NCBI GenBank assembly: GCA_020650975.1
Contig: JAIPMN010016124.1
Span: 2,656-50,882 of the forward strand
Source of the DNA: Apostichopus californicus
Lineage: Eukaryota > Echinodermata > Holothuroidea > Aspidochirotida > Stichopodidae
Reading direction: 5' to 3'
DNA: 48,227 bases
The number at the start of each line of letters is the position of its first letter. Positions within the stretch are counted from its first letter, which is position 1. Both the position numbers and the translations under genes were made by a program. The notes below the pieces were generated by a model. That model was given only the letters and a program-made list of their open reading frames with translations. It ran no database searches and had not been told where the DNA came from. Below are positions 1-28,568 of the stretch, in pieces.

Positions 1-279
1 CCCCCCCCCCCCCCCCCCCAATGCTGACAACCTACATTGAACATAACTATTTTAAAGGTGAACATCTTGAAAACTGGAATGGCAATAGAAACAATTACTA
101 GCATACAAATTTTATTTTATGAATATGTTTATATCTGTATTACTATAACTATTGTTGTTGTTATTGTTATGCTTCACCCTTGGTAATAAATTTGACAAAC
201 ACTGGTGTAAAATCGAGCCACTTTGTAATATTAATAATAATGGTTTACTTTTCACCGGAAATCTTTTTGTCTTTTTCAG

Positions 280-14580
<14,301 letters not shown>

Positions 14581-17500
14581 GATAATCCAGAGTAGACCGA
14601 AGAGCGGTTTTTTTTCTTCTTCTCTTTTTGAGTAATGTATTTGTTGATGTGATTCAATGCAGACCAGACGGTTCGAGATTGCTCTCTGATCATGACAGCT
14701 TTGTGACGTTTAATTGTTTTTCTTACGTAACTTGGAGACCAAGTTTTGGCTATGAGATAGAGACTGGATGCTTGTGAAGGATGGATGGAGAAATAGTAAC
14801 ATTTCTGTAGTGGTCCGGTGCCTTCATCACTATGCACCTCTTGTTTCTTTGTGTTGTTATGTTTCTGTTTATGGTGTGTGTGGTAGTACATGGTAACTTT
14901 GCATGTCCTCTAACATTGTGTATCTGTGCTTATGGACAATGCAGGTGCTGTGTTTATATAAGGCAAGTTATAAACACTATTCTTAAGTTGCTGTTTTCAA
15001 TCTAAACAGCCACAATGAAATTAGCCCAACTTTATACAGTGAATGAAGGAAAGGTCAAGTTTGTATATTCTGAGAACCGGTTATGACATATTTCACCCAT
15101 ATAGAAAAATTTTTAACCATAAATTTTAATACATGGGTGATGTTGGAGTAAGTTTTACTTACTTGAAGCATTTTGATTCAAGACCATTACAAGGGTCGAA
15201 TTTATCTCATACAGACAGAGTCTGATCAAACCATCGATGAAATCACAAATAGACGAAGGATAAAACTAAACGGCAGAGCTTGTCATTACAGATGTTCTTT
15301 AATAGTACACTATTTTGTACTCTTAAACATTGCAAAGTTACCGTATACCATCATACATCTTATTTCACTTAATGTCCACTTCCAACTACACCATGGACTT
15401 CCATTGGCAGTTCATCGAGGAATCATTTATTTTCAGTATAGTATAGTCATTGCCATATTAAGTCTGAAGTAGTTAACCTGGATCAACTGATATATATCTG
15501 TTTGTCTGTGTGTCCTAAATTTTATACGCAATCAAAAATGAATTCCATTGCTGGACTGCATGAGAATAACGGAATGTTTCTACAGTGACAAAGAAGAAAG
15601 TAAACTACCCCATCAGTGGTGGATAGGTAAAACTAGAACGATTCAGTCACAGAGAAGTTCATTGTGTTATCAGATTATGCTACAGTTTACTTCGAAGATA
15701 ATCTCTGTTTCATTCTATGTTGGACAAAAGTCTTCTATTTTTCTCCAAAACTTCTTATGTTACTTGTGACTTTGAAGATGTGTTAGTTACAGTTTATAAT
15801 AAAAAAGGCCCACCTTCTTTAAGGTTGAAATTTGCTATGGATGAAGGCTGTATCATGGTAGTCTGTAAATGCTCTTTATTTAAGAGCACTATTTTACAAG
15901 AGTCAAGAAAGTTTTAGCTAACTTCCTTGAAGTTCTCTGTCGCTGTTGTTTGGTAACTGAAGAGGGGGAAGAAAAGTCTCTACGTATCGGTACAATTCAT
16001 AGAAACAAAACTCTGATTGGTCAAGGGCATTCCAATAAGACTACTACGACATAATTTGGCGAAAGACGAGAACCTTGAGCAGCACTGCAATACATTGATT
16101 TAGTTTTGATTTATTCGTCTCAATTTACAAGTTTTGTTACATTGATATTTCATTTAATGTTCATAAGTATATAACAAAAGGAGAATTTCCTCTTGATTAT
16201 TTTTTGTACAAGTTTTTGCCTTCCACTCACCCCATCTCCTCCTCCAACCTTCTCCTCGTAGGTTGGATGAAATAAAATGGGATGAAAAGTGTAAATGTTT
16301 AAGATATTTTGGGTAGAATCATACTGATTTCTACTTATGCTAAACCTCTGTACAGCTATAATTTGTACAATTACACTTAACAACAACAGTGCAAATATTT
16401 CACCATGTGAAAGAATTGTCATACTAGAATCGGTCAACCCAGTACCTGCAGATTATATCAATTTGTCAGAGTTTTCAGATTTCTGAACAGAATTGCTCAA
16501 ATCCTTTCATCACCTTCAGATAAGCCACAAAGGAAAAGAAATGTTGATATTTGTCTCAGCTCAGAACTTCCTACAACCTTAGATGAACTGTCTTTCAGAG
16601 CTTAGTGCAAATAATGGTAACGAGTGATACTCAATGGCTATTAATCGGTATTTAAATAACTCCAGCAGTATCAAGAAAATTAAATTTAATTGTAAGACAT
16701 GGTTTCGTTGTAGCTTGTGAAACAGTTAACTACTATGTAAAACATTAGTGTATCAAGTATAATTTCTTTCTCTCTTTTGCAAATTTATTACTTTTGACAG
16801 TTGATCAGGGTTTAAGGAGATTTGAAGGTATAAACAGACAAGTATGACATTGTATAATCTCTCTGTTTGACAATTATTAAGATTATGAAATGTATGAATT
16901 TGTAGAGATTTTTTTGGGGGCAACTCAAGTATGGGTTGTTTCCATCATTGTGAGAACTAATATGAGTTAGGCCTGGGTTTCTTTGTGTGTTCTCATAATA
17001 TGTGGCATAGTTTTGATTTTTCCAGATACTTTGCACTCCATTTTGAATTTTACAAGTCATGGAAAGTATAATAGATTCTACAAAGATAATTGGCTGACTG
17101 TATTCTGCAGTTTATAAGTGATATACTGCTATATTTGGCCTTAATTTTCTCTCGAGGTTTTACACTGAACCTCTTGTTGAATTTTTCAAGTCTAAAAAGG
17201 AGTTGTATTTATTTATACTTATATCTAACTTAATGGTTTCACTAGATGAAAAATGTTTGGATGTTGCATTTCAAACAAGCAATTTTGATCAAACACCAAA
17301 ACTGCCCCCCCCCCCATCCAGCTTTCACCCCAGTTCTTACTCCCTCCAAAATATTTAAATTAAAAAAACAGCTTTACTATAGTAGTTTTAAAATTGCAAT
17401 GGAAACATTTGTCACTTTCCTTAGTCAGCAAAGAAGTCAATAATACACTATATGGTCTTTGAAAATGTTTGAAGTGTCTGACAGATATTTTGTTAAAATT

Positions 17501-17850
17501 TGGAAGATTATTTCAAGTGTATAAATGGGCCCCTAGAGCTCTCCAGTGCAAATGAGAGAGCTTAAAAAGATGCCAATTAGGACATTTTAATGTTGACTGT
17601 TATATTGACATTCCAAGGTGAATAGTATGAAAAGTATATATAATTATTCTGCAGGTTTTAGCCATTAAACATAACCCATTATTGATATCAAAGTAGGCAC
17701 TGTAACATATCAGGTGGCTAAAAAATTTCTCCACCTACGAATGACAGTATAGTTTGGTATTAAAGTTGAAGTAAGACTGTCTAATACCTTGCTTATAATA
17801 GGTGCAGTTATGTTTCTCGCCATCTGGCATAGAAAATACATACATAATAG

Positions 17851-18188
17851 CAAGGGCGTAGGAACCGGTGGGGCTGGGGGGGCGCCAGCCCCCCCAGTGA
17901 AAATTATGGTGGGGCGGAAGTATCATTCCGCCCCCCCGCTCCGCAAGTCAGAAAACCCCTTTTTCCAAATGAGAAAAAAGTCTCATTTGGAGCACCAAAT
18001 TGCATCTAAGGCCAGGTGAAAATGCAAAATTATTTACAAAATGGAGTGGGTGTTGAAGTGTGCTATATTGCACCAAATTGCATCTGAGGCCACCTGGAAA
18101 TGCAAAAAATTCCAAAAAAAGACCCCTCCCCCAGGCCGGCCATCATTCTTCAGCCCCCCCCACTCAAAAGTACTTTCCTACGCCACTG
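17851..18188. mobile_element. hAT-like MITE, 338 bp, with 8-bp target duplication
   Basis: The left end CAAGGGCGTAGGAA and the reverse complement of the right end, CAGTGGCGTAGGAA, form imperfect terminal inverted repeats. The 8-bp sequence CATAATAG flanks both sides exactly (17843-17850 and 18189-18196). An 8-bp duplication with CA-starting ends is typical of hAT elements. No transposase is encoded. Internally a block around ACCAAATTGCATCT is repeated (about 17993 and 18070). Confidence 0.85.
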
Positions 18189-19144
18189 CATAATAGTAAT
18201 TTTCATATGCAATGCATATTCACTTTAATCACTTAGCTATCACCTTCTACAATGTTACCATTAATGTGTGTGCTAACTAGTCCCCATCGAAAGCAAAACA
18301 AAAACAAAGAGAAACAATACAATCCCCCCAAACCCCCCCCCCCCCACAAAAAAAAAGAGGGTTACACAGACTTTACCACAAAAGAATATAGTAACCTGTG
18401 GCCCTGCAGAAAAGATCTGTTCCTCTTTTCTTACCCCAACCAATTATAAAACTGTGTCCAGAATACCTCATGAATGTTGGTGAGTTCTTGAGGATCTCCA
18501 CTGGTTTTATACATCTTGTTGAGTTCTTGCATAACTATGTGTGTTGGTACCTCCACAGGTGCCAGTGGTATGTTATTGGGTGTTTGAACACCTCATGGTT
18601 GTTGTTAAAAGTTCATGATTTGAAGGTTCATTGTTTGAATACTTCCATGGGCGTTGGCTTCTTCAATGTGTTCTTGGTGATACCTCCCGGGGCAGGGGGG
18701 GATTTGATGATAGCTTCCTGGGTGTCAATGATACCTCCATTGGGGTTGAAGGTTTCTTACTGAGTATTTGCAATAAAGTATGGAAGGTAAAAAGTATTAT
18801 ACTTTGCTTGGTTTGTTTTTATGTTTGTTTTTACATTAACAGTTCATCAAAGATACAGAAAAGATTAGAAAGTCTGATATATATATATTTATTACATATC
18901 AGATAATGTCATTTAAACCATGGAATGCAGTGAAACAATATCAAACATGCATGACATAATGTTTGGCAATTGTTAGTACTATAAAGGCTTGTCTTGTCTA
19001 TATTCTGTTCTCAGGATGTACGTAATGCACAACTAAAAACAGATTGAAGCACTCAATAAATGTTGATGAGTAAAGAGAAAAGAAATACCTTCAAATTAAT
19101 ATATATTAATGCCAACCAACCCCACCCCCCCCCCCCCTCTGCCG

Positions 19145-19154
19145 NNNNNNNNNN
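19145..19154. other. Assembly gap of 10 N flanked by the same sequence
   Basis: Ten N characters lie between a poly-C run ending in TCTGCCG and another poly-C run followed by TCTGCCGG. The identical flanks suggest two overlapping contig ends that were not merged. Confidence 0.95.
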
Positions 19155-20192
19155 CCCCCCCCCCCCCCCCTCTGCCGGCCTCGTACTTGCAAACCAAAAC
19201 ATTTAAAAGATTGTGACTATATAATGTGGTTACCTTGTTATAAAGCTAACTTCTTTCTTTCTACTGTATCTCTCTTCCATAATACTATATATAAAATCCA
19301 AAACCTTTCTAGATGATGTAAACGTTAAAAGACTTCAATTAATTGTATTGCAATTACATTTATATTCCAAGTAAAATCAAAATGTACAGGTATAGTTATA
19401 GTTATAAATAAGATATCTTTATCTTTACGAATAACACTTTACGAAGGCACTGTTGATATCAGGCAGTCTTTAAAGAGGTGTACTCCTCACCAATTTATAT
19501 CTTTGGATAAAGATGTCACTCCGACAAGACCTCGGGATCAAGAATGTTTCAAATAATCAAGAGTTATATTATTGCATTGGTTGTTGATATACTGGTAGCT
19601 TTGTAGAAAGGAGTTCAACACATATTTAGTCATGAAAATTGGTTAAAATAATCATTTTTTTTTTTTTTTAACATGAACTGTTTTTCTTACATTTCTCAAC
19701 TCTTATCTCAAGGCAATGGCTTAAAACAAACCAATGCCAATCTAATAATTTAAAAACTTCAATACGAAATAACTTTGTGACACATTTTAAAAGTCTATTT
19801 AGTTAAACAGAAGCATTCTCAAGTTAGTTACATTTTGGTAAAATGATGCTGGGGCAGTGAAATAATTCCAAAAATATACACTTGGAACATAAAAAGAGAA
19901 AAACTTAAGGTCTAGAAACAAAGCAATTATATTATAATAATATTTTAGAGCACCAAGTTTAAAGATACCTCCAACTAAAAGTTTACTAAACACCACAACT
20001 GAAACATATCATTAAAAGTCTCAAAACCAAATAAATAGGTAAAAGGCATTTTCTGTTGCAATTCACACTGGAACTTGCCTTTCCTCCTCTGAAAAAGAAC
20101 AATGATACAAATTGTTACTAACCATCTCCAAAGACAACCATACCTTTGTTAGACTGTTTCACTTTGTAGCCTAGAATACCACCATGACTGGT

Positions 20193-23100
20193 TCATATTT
20201 GTAATACCAGCCCAGCCGATGAGACATTATCCCCACCCCCAGCAGTCATATTAATATCAGTACAAACCAATACCGGTGCCACGCATATAGTTACTTCACC
20301 TTCGTCCCAACAAGACACAGGTCTGTCATTTCTGAAAGGCATCCTTTCACTCCCAGCCTCTTCGGAGATGGAGAATGATTCGTCCATGATGATTCTAGAC
20401 TTTGTGACGTCCACCTTCGAGGTTCCGCAGACGTACCTGTTAGCGGTCAGGGCCGCTTTGGCCGTGGCAGACATGGTGTTCTTCCAGCCGGAATCCTTGG
20501 CGGTCATAATCGCTTGGAATGCTAGAGTATGGACGTGGAGTCTGGACAATCGCTTTTCCCCTTCAACGTTTGGATCGTTTCTGAGCGAGCTGAACACAAA
20601 CCTCATGTGGTCTAGAATTGTAGCTGTCCGGGGGTATGGATCAGCTAGCAGACTCACATTCCCGTAATTCAGAAGACTGTAGAGGTTCGGGAGTTCCTGT
20701 TCATTCATACCGATGGAGTTTGAATATGGAATTATGTACTGCAGTAGGTCCCGCAGCATCTGTTCCTCGGCAAAGGACGCAAACTCAAAATGTGTCTTGA
20801 TGTCCGATGATAAGCCAACCATCAACTTCTGTAGTTCCAAAAGTCTGGATTGTCTCTCCTCTGTAGCAAGAAAGTTGATTCATGAGGTGAATTGAACATG
20901 AAAATCTATTCATCTTGACATATATAATAAAATAGAAAATAAAAATATAAAATATAATATAAATATAAAATAATAAAATAAACAAGACTAACAAAGTAAA
21001 ATAGTAACTGACGAACCTTAAGATCCAATTTAACTAAAGGTTTGACTGAGCGTTAAGTCATCAATACAAATGCACGAACATGTATACTTGCTAATGAACG
21101 AACCACTTTTGATTGTGTAGGGGTGAAGGGCAGGAGTTGGGGGGGGGGGTGGCGGAGAGGTGTTTGTTTGGTCACCAATTTTTACTTCACCTGCAGAGAA
21201 TTACAGAAAGTAAATTTGCAGCTATAAATATATTACATTACTTCCAACTTTGGGGAGCCCTATATATAGACAGCAGATCTCTAGGTGGAACAAGTTTGGC
21301 AAGTGAGTACCCAGAATCACATTATCATGTAGCATGGTATCCAAATCACTCACCAATGTCAGTTGTAATGTGACATGGCTGAATTAACTTCTAGAAACAA
21401 GGGATGCAGCTTTATTTTGAACAAATTGGTGACTGAATACCAGCATTGAATACCAGCAGTACTAAATGTACCGTACATCACAAAACTCAAGGTTTTACAA
21501 GCTACAGTAGAGAGGTCAGCTCAAAATCATACCAAAGTTATAACAGTAGACAGACCATGACTGGACAATATACCAGCAACAGGGTTGGACAAGAAAAGCT
21601 GGGTGATGATTAACAAGGACATCACGTATTAGGGTGTGAAGACACAACCCTGCACTACAACAAAAGTAGTATCACATCTGCACAGGGACTATGGTGACAT
21701 AACATACTGAATAAGTAATGCCTCCTTGTTGAGATTAAAAGTAAGTATTTGACATAAATGAGTCAAAGTTGATAGTTGTAGATATCTGGACCCGAGAGTA
21801 AGAGGGGGGGGGGATGGTTGGGGGTGGAAAGAGAATGTTGGGGGTGGAGAGAGGTTACCTTTTCTACCTTGCTATTGAAGGATGTGTACAAATTGAATCC
21901 AGTCTTCCTATCCATTTAAAGTGCTATTTACCTTCTTTAAATGGGAAGTTATCCATCATCTGTAGTCCTCCGATGACAACGGCCTGTGGTTTGAATGCAC
22001 CTAATTCCTCTCTAAACTCATCTAAAGATTCCAGCATCGGATTGGACGAGTCAGAGTGGACAATAAACCTACAGAAAGAAGAAAACAAAAGAACATTTCA
22101 TAATCAGGTCAAACCATGTTCACACAGGTCTGGGAATAATAATGATTGGGGGGGGGGGAAGGGAGTAATAATATTTGGTTCATAAAATACATACTGTTTT
22201 ATACAAATTTTCTTCTCTATTCAATCATATTTCATTCACGAGTCACAGAGTGAAACACTTCTTGTGACAGACTTTCATCGTTTTACACCACTCATGATTG
22301 AAAGCACAACTCTGCTTTTCTAGCAGCTCTCTTGAGCGCATTTTGAGGGCGCACATGGTACCAGCAGAAGGGTTAAACCCGTCATATGCCTTCTGTAATC
22401 TCACTATATGACTACCAACTTGGTGATTGATACAGAGAATATCATGTGAAGTAAAATTAATGAAGCTCCTAACTTAAACTGTAAATGTAATTCTCTTCAT
22501 TACATGGACTCCATCTTACTTCTCTGGTGCTCTTATATGTATCGCAATAACATGTGTAGCCTATATACCTACCAGTAATTTAGTTGCACATTGATCAAGG
22601 ATATGCAGATCAAGTGTTAATGAAACAGTTCAACACAAGAAGCCTTCATGATGTTTCAATGAGTCTGGAGAAATTAGTCTTTTGATGTCACAGATAGGTT
22701 TTGTTGGGGTTGTAATAATATTAAATTATGTTCTTCTTCTCAACAAATACATCTGATAAGCATGTAACCTTTGGTGAAACTTGGTGACTAACATAAACAT
22801 TGAACCATTCTATTTTCCGTCGAGATTTTGTTTTAAGATGCTAAGCTCTGTAAGGTACAGGGTCACTATTACAGAATACTTACTACCACTATTTCCTACC
22901 TGTTAGCTCTTGGAGTCTTATATTTCCCCCAAACTTCTCCAGTTTTGTACTCCATTATTAAGTGGACATCATCCATTTCCAGAGGAGAACCAACAACTGT
23001 GAAATAAAGAAACAGAAATATTAGAAAGCAGGTCTTAGTAATTCCTTGCCACTTTATATGCAAACATTCGACAGTAACAATGCATACAATATTTTTTTTT

Positions 23101-26100
23101 TAAGTTTTCACCACAATTGAGTTTAATAGGTAATGATCAAAGGTTCTTACACTAATGTCCGGTCGACCTACATTACAAGTTCATGAATGCCTTACTTTAG
23201 GATTTAAATTGCTTACAAATATTTTCAGCTCTTTTGACCTCTCTTCACCTCAAATGACCTTTGATCTCCACAAAAAAGAAGAAGAAGGTTCTTGCACTTG
23301 CCAAGCTTAATGATTGAGTTATTGTTTTTTTAAGGTTTTTGCCAAAGTCAAGTGACTTTTGACTTACAACAAAATGTTAGTTGTTTTTGCAATTGAAATG
23401 GTACAGTAGATCTACACATCAAGCATGAAGTTCTTCCAAGCTGTAACTTATGAGCGCTGTTCACACTTTTCACCATCGGGTGACCTCAAGTGACCCTGAC
23501 CTGAAAAAAAGCAGGAGGGTCATTCTGTTCACTAAGGTGGGATCATATCAAATAAGTTCAACAACCCTTTACTTTTTTAATTATTGTGTTTACAAGCAGT
23601 GTATCATACAGACAGAATTCACACAACCACGCCACATCACCACCACAAACAGTAGATTCCTCCAACCTTCCACAAGTAATCAATAAGTGTGTGGTTGTTT
23701 ATTCTCTAAGTAGAAATAATTATCATTATGAACACAGAATATTCATAGTTTGATATCTTGTCACCTGATCGCACATCTCATTTTACTTTATAGTATTAAA
23801 TTTCATTAATAAAATAAGGTCTTTAGTTTAGATACCCAAATTTGGTTTCTTTTTCGAAAGGGAGACACAAATAAATCATGGTTCAAAAATTGTCTCTCTC
23901 TCAAAGTTTGTTTTCATCCTCAGGCTCAGAGATGTGGTTTCAAAGTCTATGTTTAAATAAAGCATACATGTATTTACTGTGTGCTTACATTCTATCAATT
24001 AATAATTGTGAGTATAAACAAAGATAATCCACAATGGTATGCTGAGTTTAGTCTGTATATAATTATTATGTGGATTAAGCAAGTTATTAACATACAGTAT
24101 GATATGAAGATCAATAGTAAACATGAATTATGACAGAACCAATCAATATCTTTTCTTCTGCAAGATTGCAGAACAATGCACTTAAAACTGTCTCATTGAA
24201 TCTCAATGATATCAACTGACTTACAAACGGTGATACTTTCCACCTTGGCCTCTAATAATTTTTCTTCATTTTTCAATTGTATTATCTATAAATTTGCCCA
24301 AAATTTGCATCTCATTGCATTTTGTTCTACAGTAAACTTGGTCAATAACCTTTTTTTGTTTGTTAACTACTGAAAGAGACAGAAATCACACCATTTAAGG
24401 CAAAAGCAGTCAAGCAAATCAGTTTCTTCACAACCCTAATGTGTCTTTCACTTCAATTACTTCAACTGTACAGTTGCTCTACGTGCACATTCAGCTTCAT
24501 TTATTCATACCATGCGCATTATTTCCCTACCCTTTAAATATAATTTTCTGTTCTTCCATATAGAATTTTCCCAGAGCACCACAATACTGCTGCCTGATAT
24601 GCACATATCACAAAGCATTTTACTTCCTATGCCAGCAATACAAATTAGATTGATCTCTAATATGTTTACGAGTTTGGGGCTTGTCCCTCAGCCAGCCTGA
24701 ACTCCTAGCTAAGTTCAAAGTACTGATATATGTCCAAAAAACAAAACAATTGTTGTTGCAAAGATGAGGTGGTTCTGCTTGTTGCTCAGACTGTAAGGAT
24801 AGTTTTAGAGTTCATATTGTTTGAACATCTCAGACCCTTCAAATAACCTTTAAATATCAGAATTGAGAGCAAAAATGTTCCAATTTGAATACTACTGTAA
24901 CTCTGTACATTGCAACTCAAGGTTATAAACTTAGTCTTCACTAACCTGATTACCATCTAATAAATTTTCTCTGGATTACAAGCTAAAAATCATGCATGAC
25001 ACCCATGTGGAACAAAATGATCATTTCAAATTGAGCTATATAGAAGTCATCAAATAAAGCCCCCCCCCTCCATACCCCCTATGCGGTTCCAGCAGATTTT
25101 CTTGCTCTCTTAATTGTATCCTTTGTGGTTCAGAAAATTTATTTAAGGTTAGCCATTTACCTTTGACCCCTTCCTGGAGTTGACCCCTTAATTTCTGGGA
25201 CATGCGACCACCTAGTAATACCTCACAGCCCTCCTTGGCTAATCTGTTGGCCATAGCTGGGGCATTACCACCGATGTACCACGCTGCACTGGGATTCTTC
25301 TCCACCAATTTTAAAACATCTTCAAATAGGGCTTTGTCGTGCAGGTATCTCCTTAAACATAAAAAGAATAACATGTTCATAGTGAAAGTACTGTAGTCTC
25401 AGTGAGCTGTGATACAGATCTATGTTAGTAGTACACAATGTAAATTAAATACGAGTTACCATTGATAGCCCATAAAGATGTCACATATTACTGTACTTCA
25501 AGACTGTGACAGTCCTGTTTGCAGTCACGGGAAGCACAGTAAGCATTATATACTTCTCTGAACTCTATCTGCAATTTAAGTTTGCAGCAAACCTGCAAAC
25601 ATTAGACATAAATTTCCTAAAAAGGTTAAAAGACCAAACTTATAAGGATCCTGGAAACCTTGCTGTAAGATTTCAGTGCAATATTGAGTCACATTGGGTT
25701 TGTATTGGGCAATAGCCTAAAGAGTAAAGACCCTTTCACACTTTCCCAGATCACGTTTCAGTTTGGAGAACATTAGCGCATGGCGATACTGGAAAGGCAA
25801 TGATGCGTGAAACTATGTATCCAGAACGAGTTGTAACAGGTCCAGTATGCGTTACTATAACGTTGTTATGGGTTGCTAAGGATTGTTACGAATTTAGCTT
25901 CCTGGGTCTACTTCGTGTCAGGTACGAATAACTAACGGATGGCTACAGCTTACTACAACTCTCTTTCAGTTTGATGTGGTTCCACTACCACTTACTATGG
26001 GCTGTTAAGTGTCCCCTTTGGATTATTAAGGCTTGGTACTGTACGTGGTACAAAAGGTCATTCAATGCAGTCATTCATTCCCCTCACCCCACCCTCATGT

Positions 26101-27138
26101 TTCATACATTGAAGGACCTCTGGAAACCTCGCCAGGAAATGCAAATCTGGATCCTGGCCTACTGTAGATTCAAAGTTGCCTCCAGCCTATGATGACTCTG
26201 TAGCGACTAATGCTGGGCTCTTAGCTCTTCCTCTCCTTCTTAGTGGCCTCTTCTTTGGTGGTATGATGAACTGTATAGTGATGTGTAGATATGCTCCAAT
26301 CAACGCAGAATGATTGCACAGTTAGGCAAGCGTCACCACGTGACCCAAGCTTTGGGAGCTGCGATTTGTAGCAACCTGTAGCAACCAGATCAAGCCATAC
26401 TGCATACGTACCATTTCTTTGGCGCGACCTGTCTCTATATGTATCAAAACTGCATGAGCTCCCAACTAATTTGTTTATAAAAGAATATTGTAGCCCTAAA
26501 TATACAGGCGAGGCCTTAACACGTGCCATGCGGCAAACTTTGGCAATACCTGTGGACACAACCAACAAACAACTCCATCCACTCACAACCCCAGCATATG
26601 ATGGGAACTTAACAATCACGTTGTTAGGGTAGTGGACTATTTGGGCCTACATGGACTATCTGGGCCTACGCTACCATACTGGCCTATGCCATGGTTTAGT
26701 AACCATAGATATAGGGCTGGTAGTTGGCCTAATCAAAAGAATTGTGCGTTAAAAGTTTGGCCTGAGGCTGTACTATACCGTTAGGCCTACATTACATGAA
26801 ACTCACTCTCCTGCGGCACCCTTAGAAAAGAAAAATGCAAAGGTCTCAGAGAGTTCCTTCTTCCCTTCAATCGATCCATAATGTTTGACTTGTGGAGGAG
26901 GTTCGATGTTTAATTCCTCTAGGAGAGGAACGGCATCAATAACTCCATCTAGACAAGCCCCTAATCCTATGGCAACACGGGGACGTGGATGCAACTTTGC
27001 CTTATGTTCAGCTTTTCGAAGGCTATTGAGAACGCTATCAAGTTGCTCTCGCAATTCGGTATCTTGATTTCTCTTGAAGTAAATGGCAATAATAAGGATG
27101 ACCATTGACAAAATGCTGCCGTATTTAAATAGAGACAT
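20193..27138 (-). CDS. ADPGK: ADP-dependent glucokinase (ADPGK), complete, 5 exons, 474 residues
   Basis: Exons on the minus strand: 27138-26807, 25351-25161, 22996-22900, 22068-21932, 20860-20193 (TGA). Phases join exactly to 475 codons. Human ADPGK is close to 497 residues. The protein phosphorylates glucose using ADP rather than ATP; the vertebrate enzyme is ER-associated. Seen: an N-terminal hydrophobic segment (about residues 6-21, YGSILSMVILIIAIYF), consistent with a signal anchor; VAIGLGACLDGVID; FSKGAAGERYL across exons 1-2; YIGGNAPAMANRLAKEG; MEYKTGEVWG; VHSDSSNP; GMNEQEL; and the ribokinase-fold catalytic signature AGGGDNVSSAG close to the C-terminus. The chosen ATG has A at -3 and begins right before the anchor. 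The gene is convergent with the glucosidase gene and lies downstream of MUS81 on the same strand. Nothing appears broken. Confidence 0.96.
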
Positions 27139-28568
27139 TCTGCTTTCTGTGTCCTTTGGTAGGCAGAAAATTTAATCTGTTCTTATTCCGAGACCTCACA
27201 GAGAATTACAATGCTGCCAGTATACAGTAGTAACGGACTTGTACTGTACTTCGTGTATCATCAGTTTGGATTTTTTTGTAAACAACAGTGTTTGCACACA
27301 TAGCATTACACTAGACTGTTCGCAGCAATATATGCTGAGTCATGGCAGAAGTCTTGTTGTCTAGCTGAGCATGGTCACGGTACTAATTTTGTGGGCGCCA
27401 TTATGTCGACCCTGGGAAGGCTCGACATCGGTGCATTTATAGGGAGATAACACATAGATATATATCTACCGGTCACCTGGCAGACTTTATTACGTAACAA
27501 TGTATAAATGTTGCCAAGTGATAGAAAAGACGTTTACAAAATGGCAATTGGACACTGCTACAAATTTACTTTGCACTCTGCCTCAACTTGATCCCCATCT
27601 ACAGGTTAACCCATTCCCTATCAGTTGACTATAGGACCCTGGCCTCTGAAAGAATTGTAAGGATATAATGACCTCTCCCACTGTAATTCAATCCTGTGAT
27701 TAACTGCTGCAGTTTCCCTAAGGCCAGTTGCCTTTATGATTACCATGTAAAGGAATGTGTTTATTTCTGATCAACCAAGCTAGACCAGGGGTTGGGAGGG
27801 GGGGGGGGAGGGAGGGGCTGTTGGAGATCACCTTAATGGAATCTTCAGGTCTCATATTGAAATATTTTTCTTAATAGCTGCATAACTGTCCCTGTGATTA
27901 AAATTTAGTATTTACTATATTCTCTGATTCAGTGTAAGTGCCACTATTTTATTTGATATCCTGTTTGTCACTGAAAAAGAACAGTAAAGCAGAAAATATT
28001 AAGATATCCCATGGGATATGTCAATAACATTTTGCAACTTTGCACCACAAGAGCTGAGGCAGACATGTAGGTGGCTCCTCTGCCAGTTCTTCATTTCTCC
28101 CTCAATCCCCACCTTCCTGTACCCCCCCTCATCCTCCCAGGTGTGTCAATCAATAGTCAAAGTCGGGGGCAGAATTTATACATACAGACATACACGCATG
28201 CACACACCCACATACGGTATTATATATGCATGACTTTGAGCTCCCCTATAAAATCTGTTACAGAAAGATGCAACTGGTATTAAATTAACTTAATTGCTTT
28301 TTTCCCCACAATGTTTTATTCTCTTTCACACCTCATTAATCAATTTTCACCCAAGCGTGAAAAAAAATACAAAACCACTCCAAAACACAACGCGGTGTTT
28401 ATACAGATAATGCCATAATATCTAATAGTTGGGAATAATTACGAAAGACATCGATGGAGGCTTTGTAGTGTTTACAGAATCATACCGGGGTATGAATTTA
28501 TAGTTTTATAAGCTGACATAAAAAATAATGTATGTATTTATATTGCTATGTATATATATAGATATATG

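Larger units (their letters stand above)
14581..20192. other. Convergent intergenic region with probable 3' UTRs; no coding gene seen
   Basis: This lies between the stop codons of the glucosidase and ADPGK genes. No open frame has protein-like composition. Candidate AATAAA signals for the glucosidase transcript are at 15798, 16271 and 18772; the last is followed by T/GT-rich sequence. The region contains a MITE (17851-18188), several C-runs and the 10-N gap. The true 3' ends cannot be fixed from sequence alone. Confidence 0.6.

Noticed and set aside
15173..15917. Several 66-99 codon open frames after the glucosidase stop
   Set aside because: Composition is random-like and they lie in probable 3' UTR.
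20368..20667. 99-codon open frame on the plus strand
   Set aside because: Antisense to ADPGK exon 5.
26221..26619. 132-codon open frame on the minus strand in ADPGK intron 1
   Set aside because: No recognisable domain and no splice link to ADPGK; exons 1 and 2 join in phase without it. Possibly old transposon sequence.
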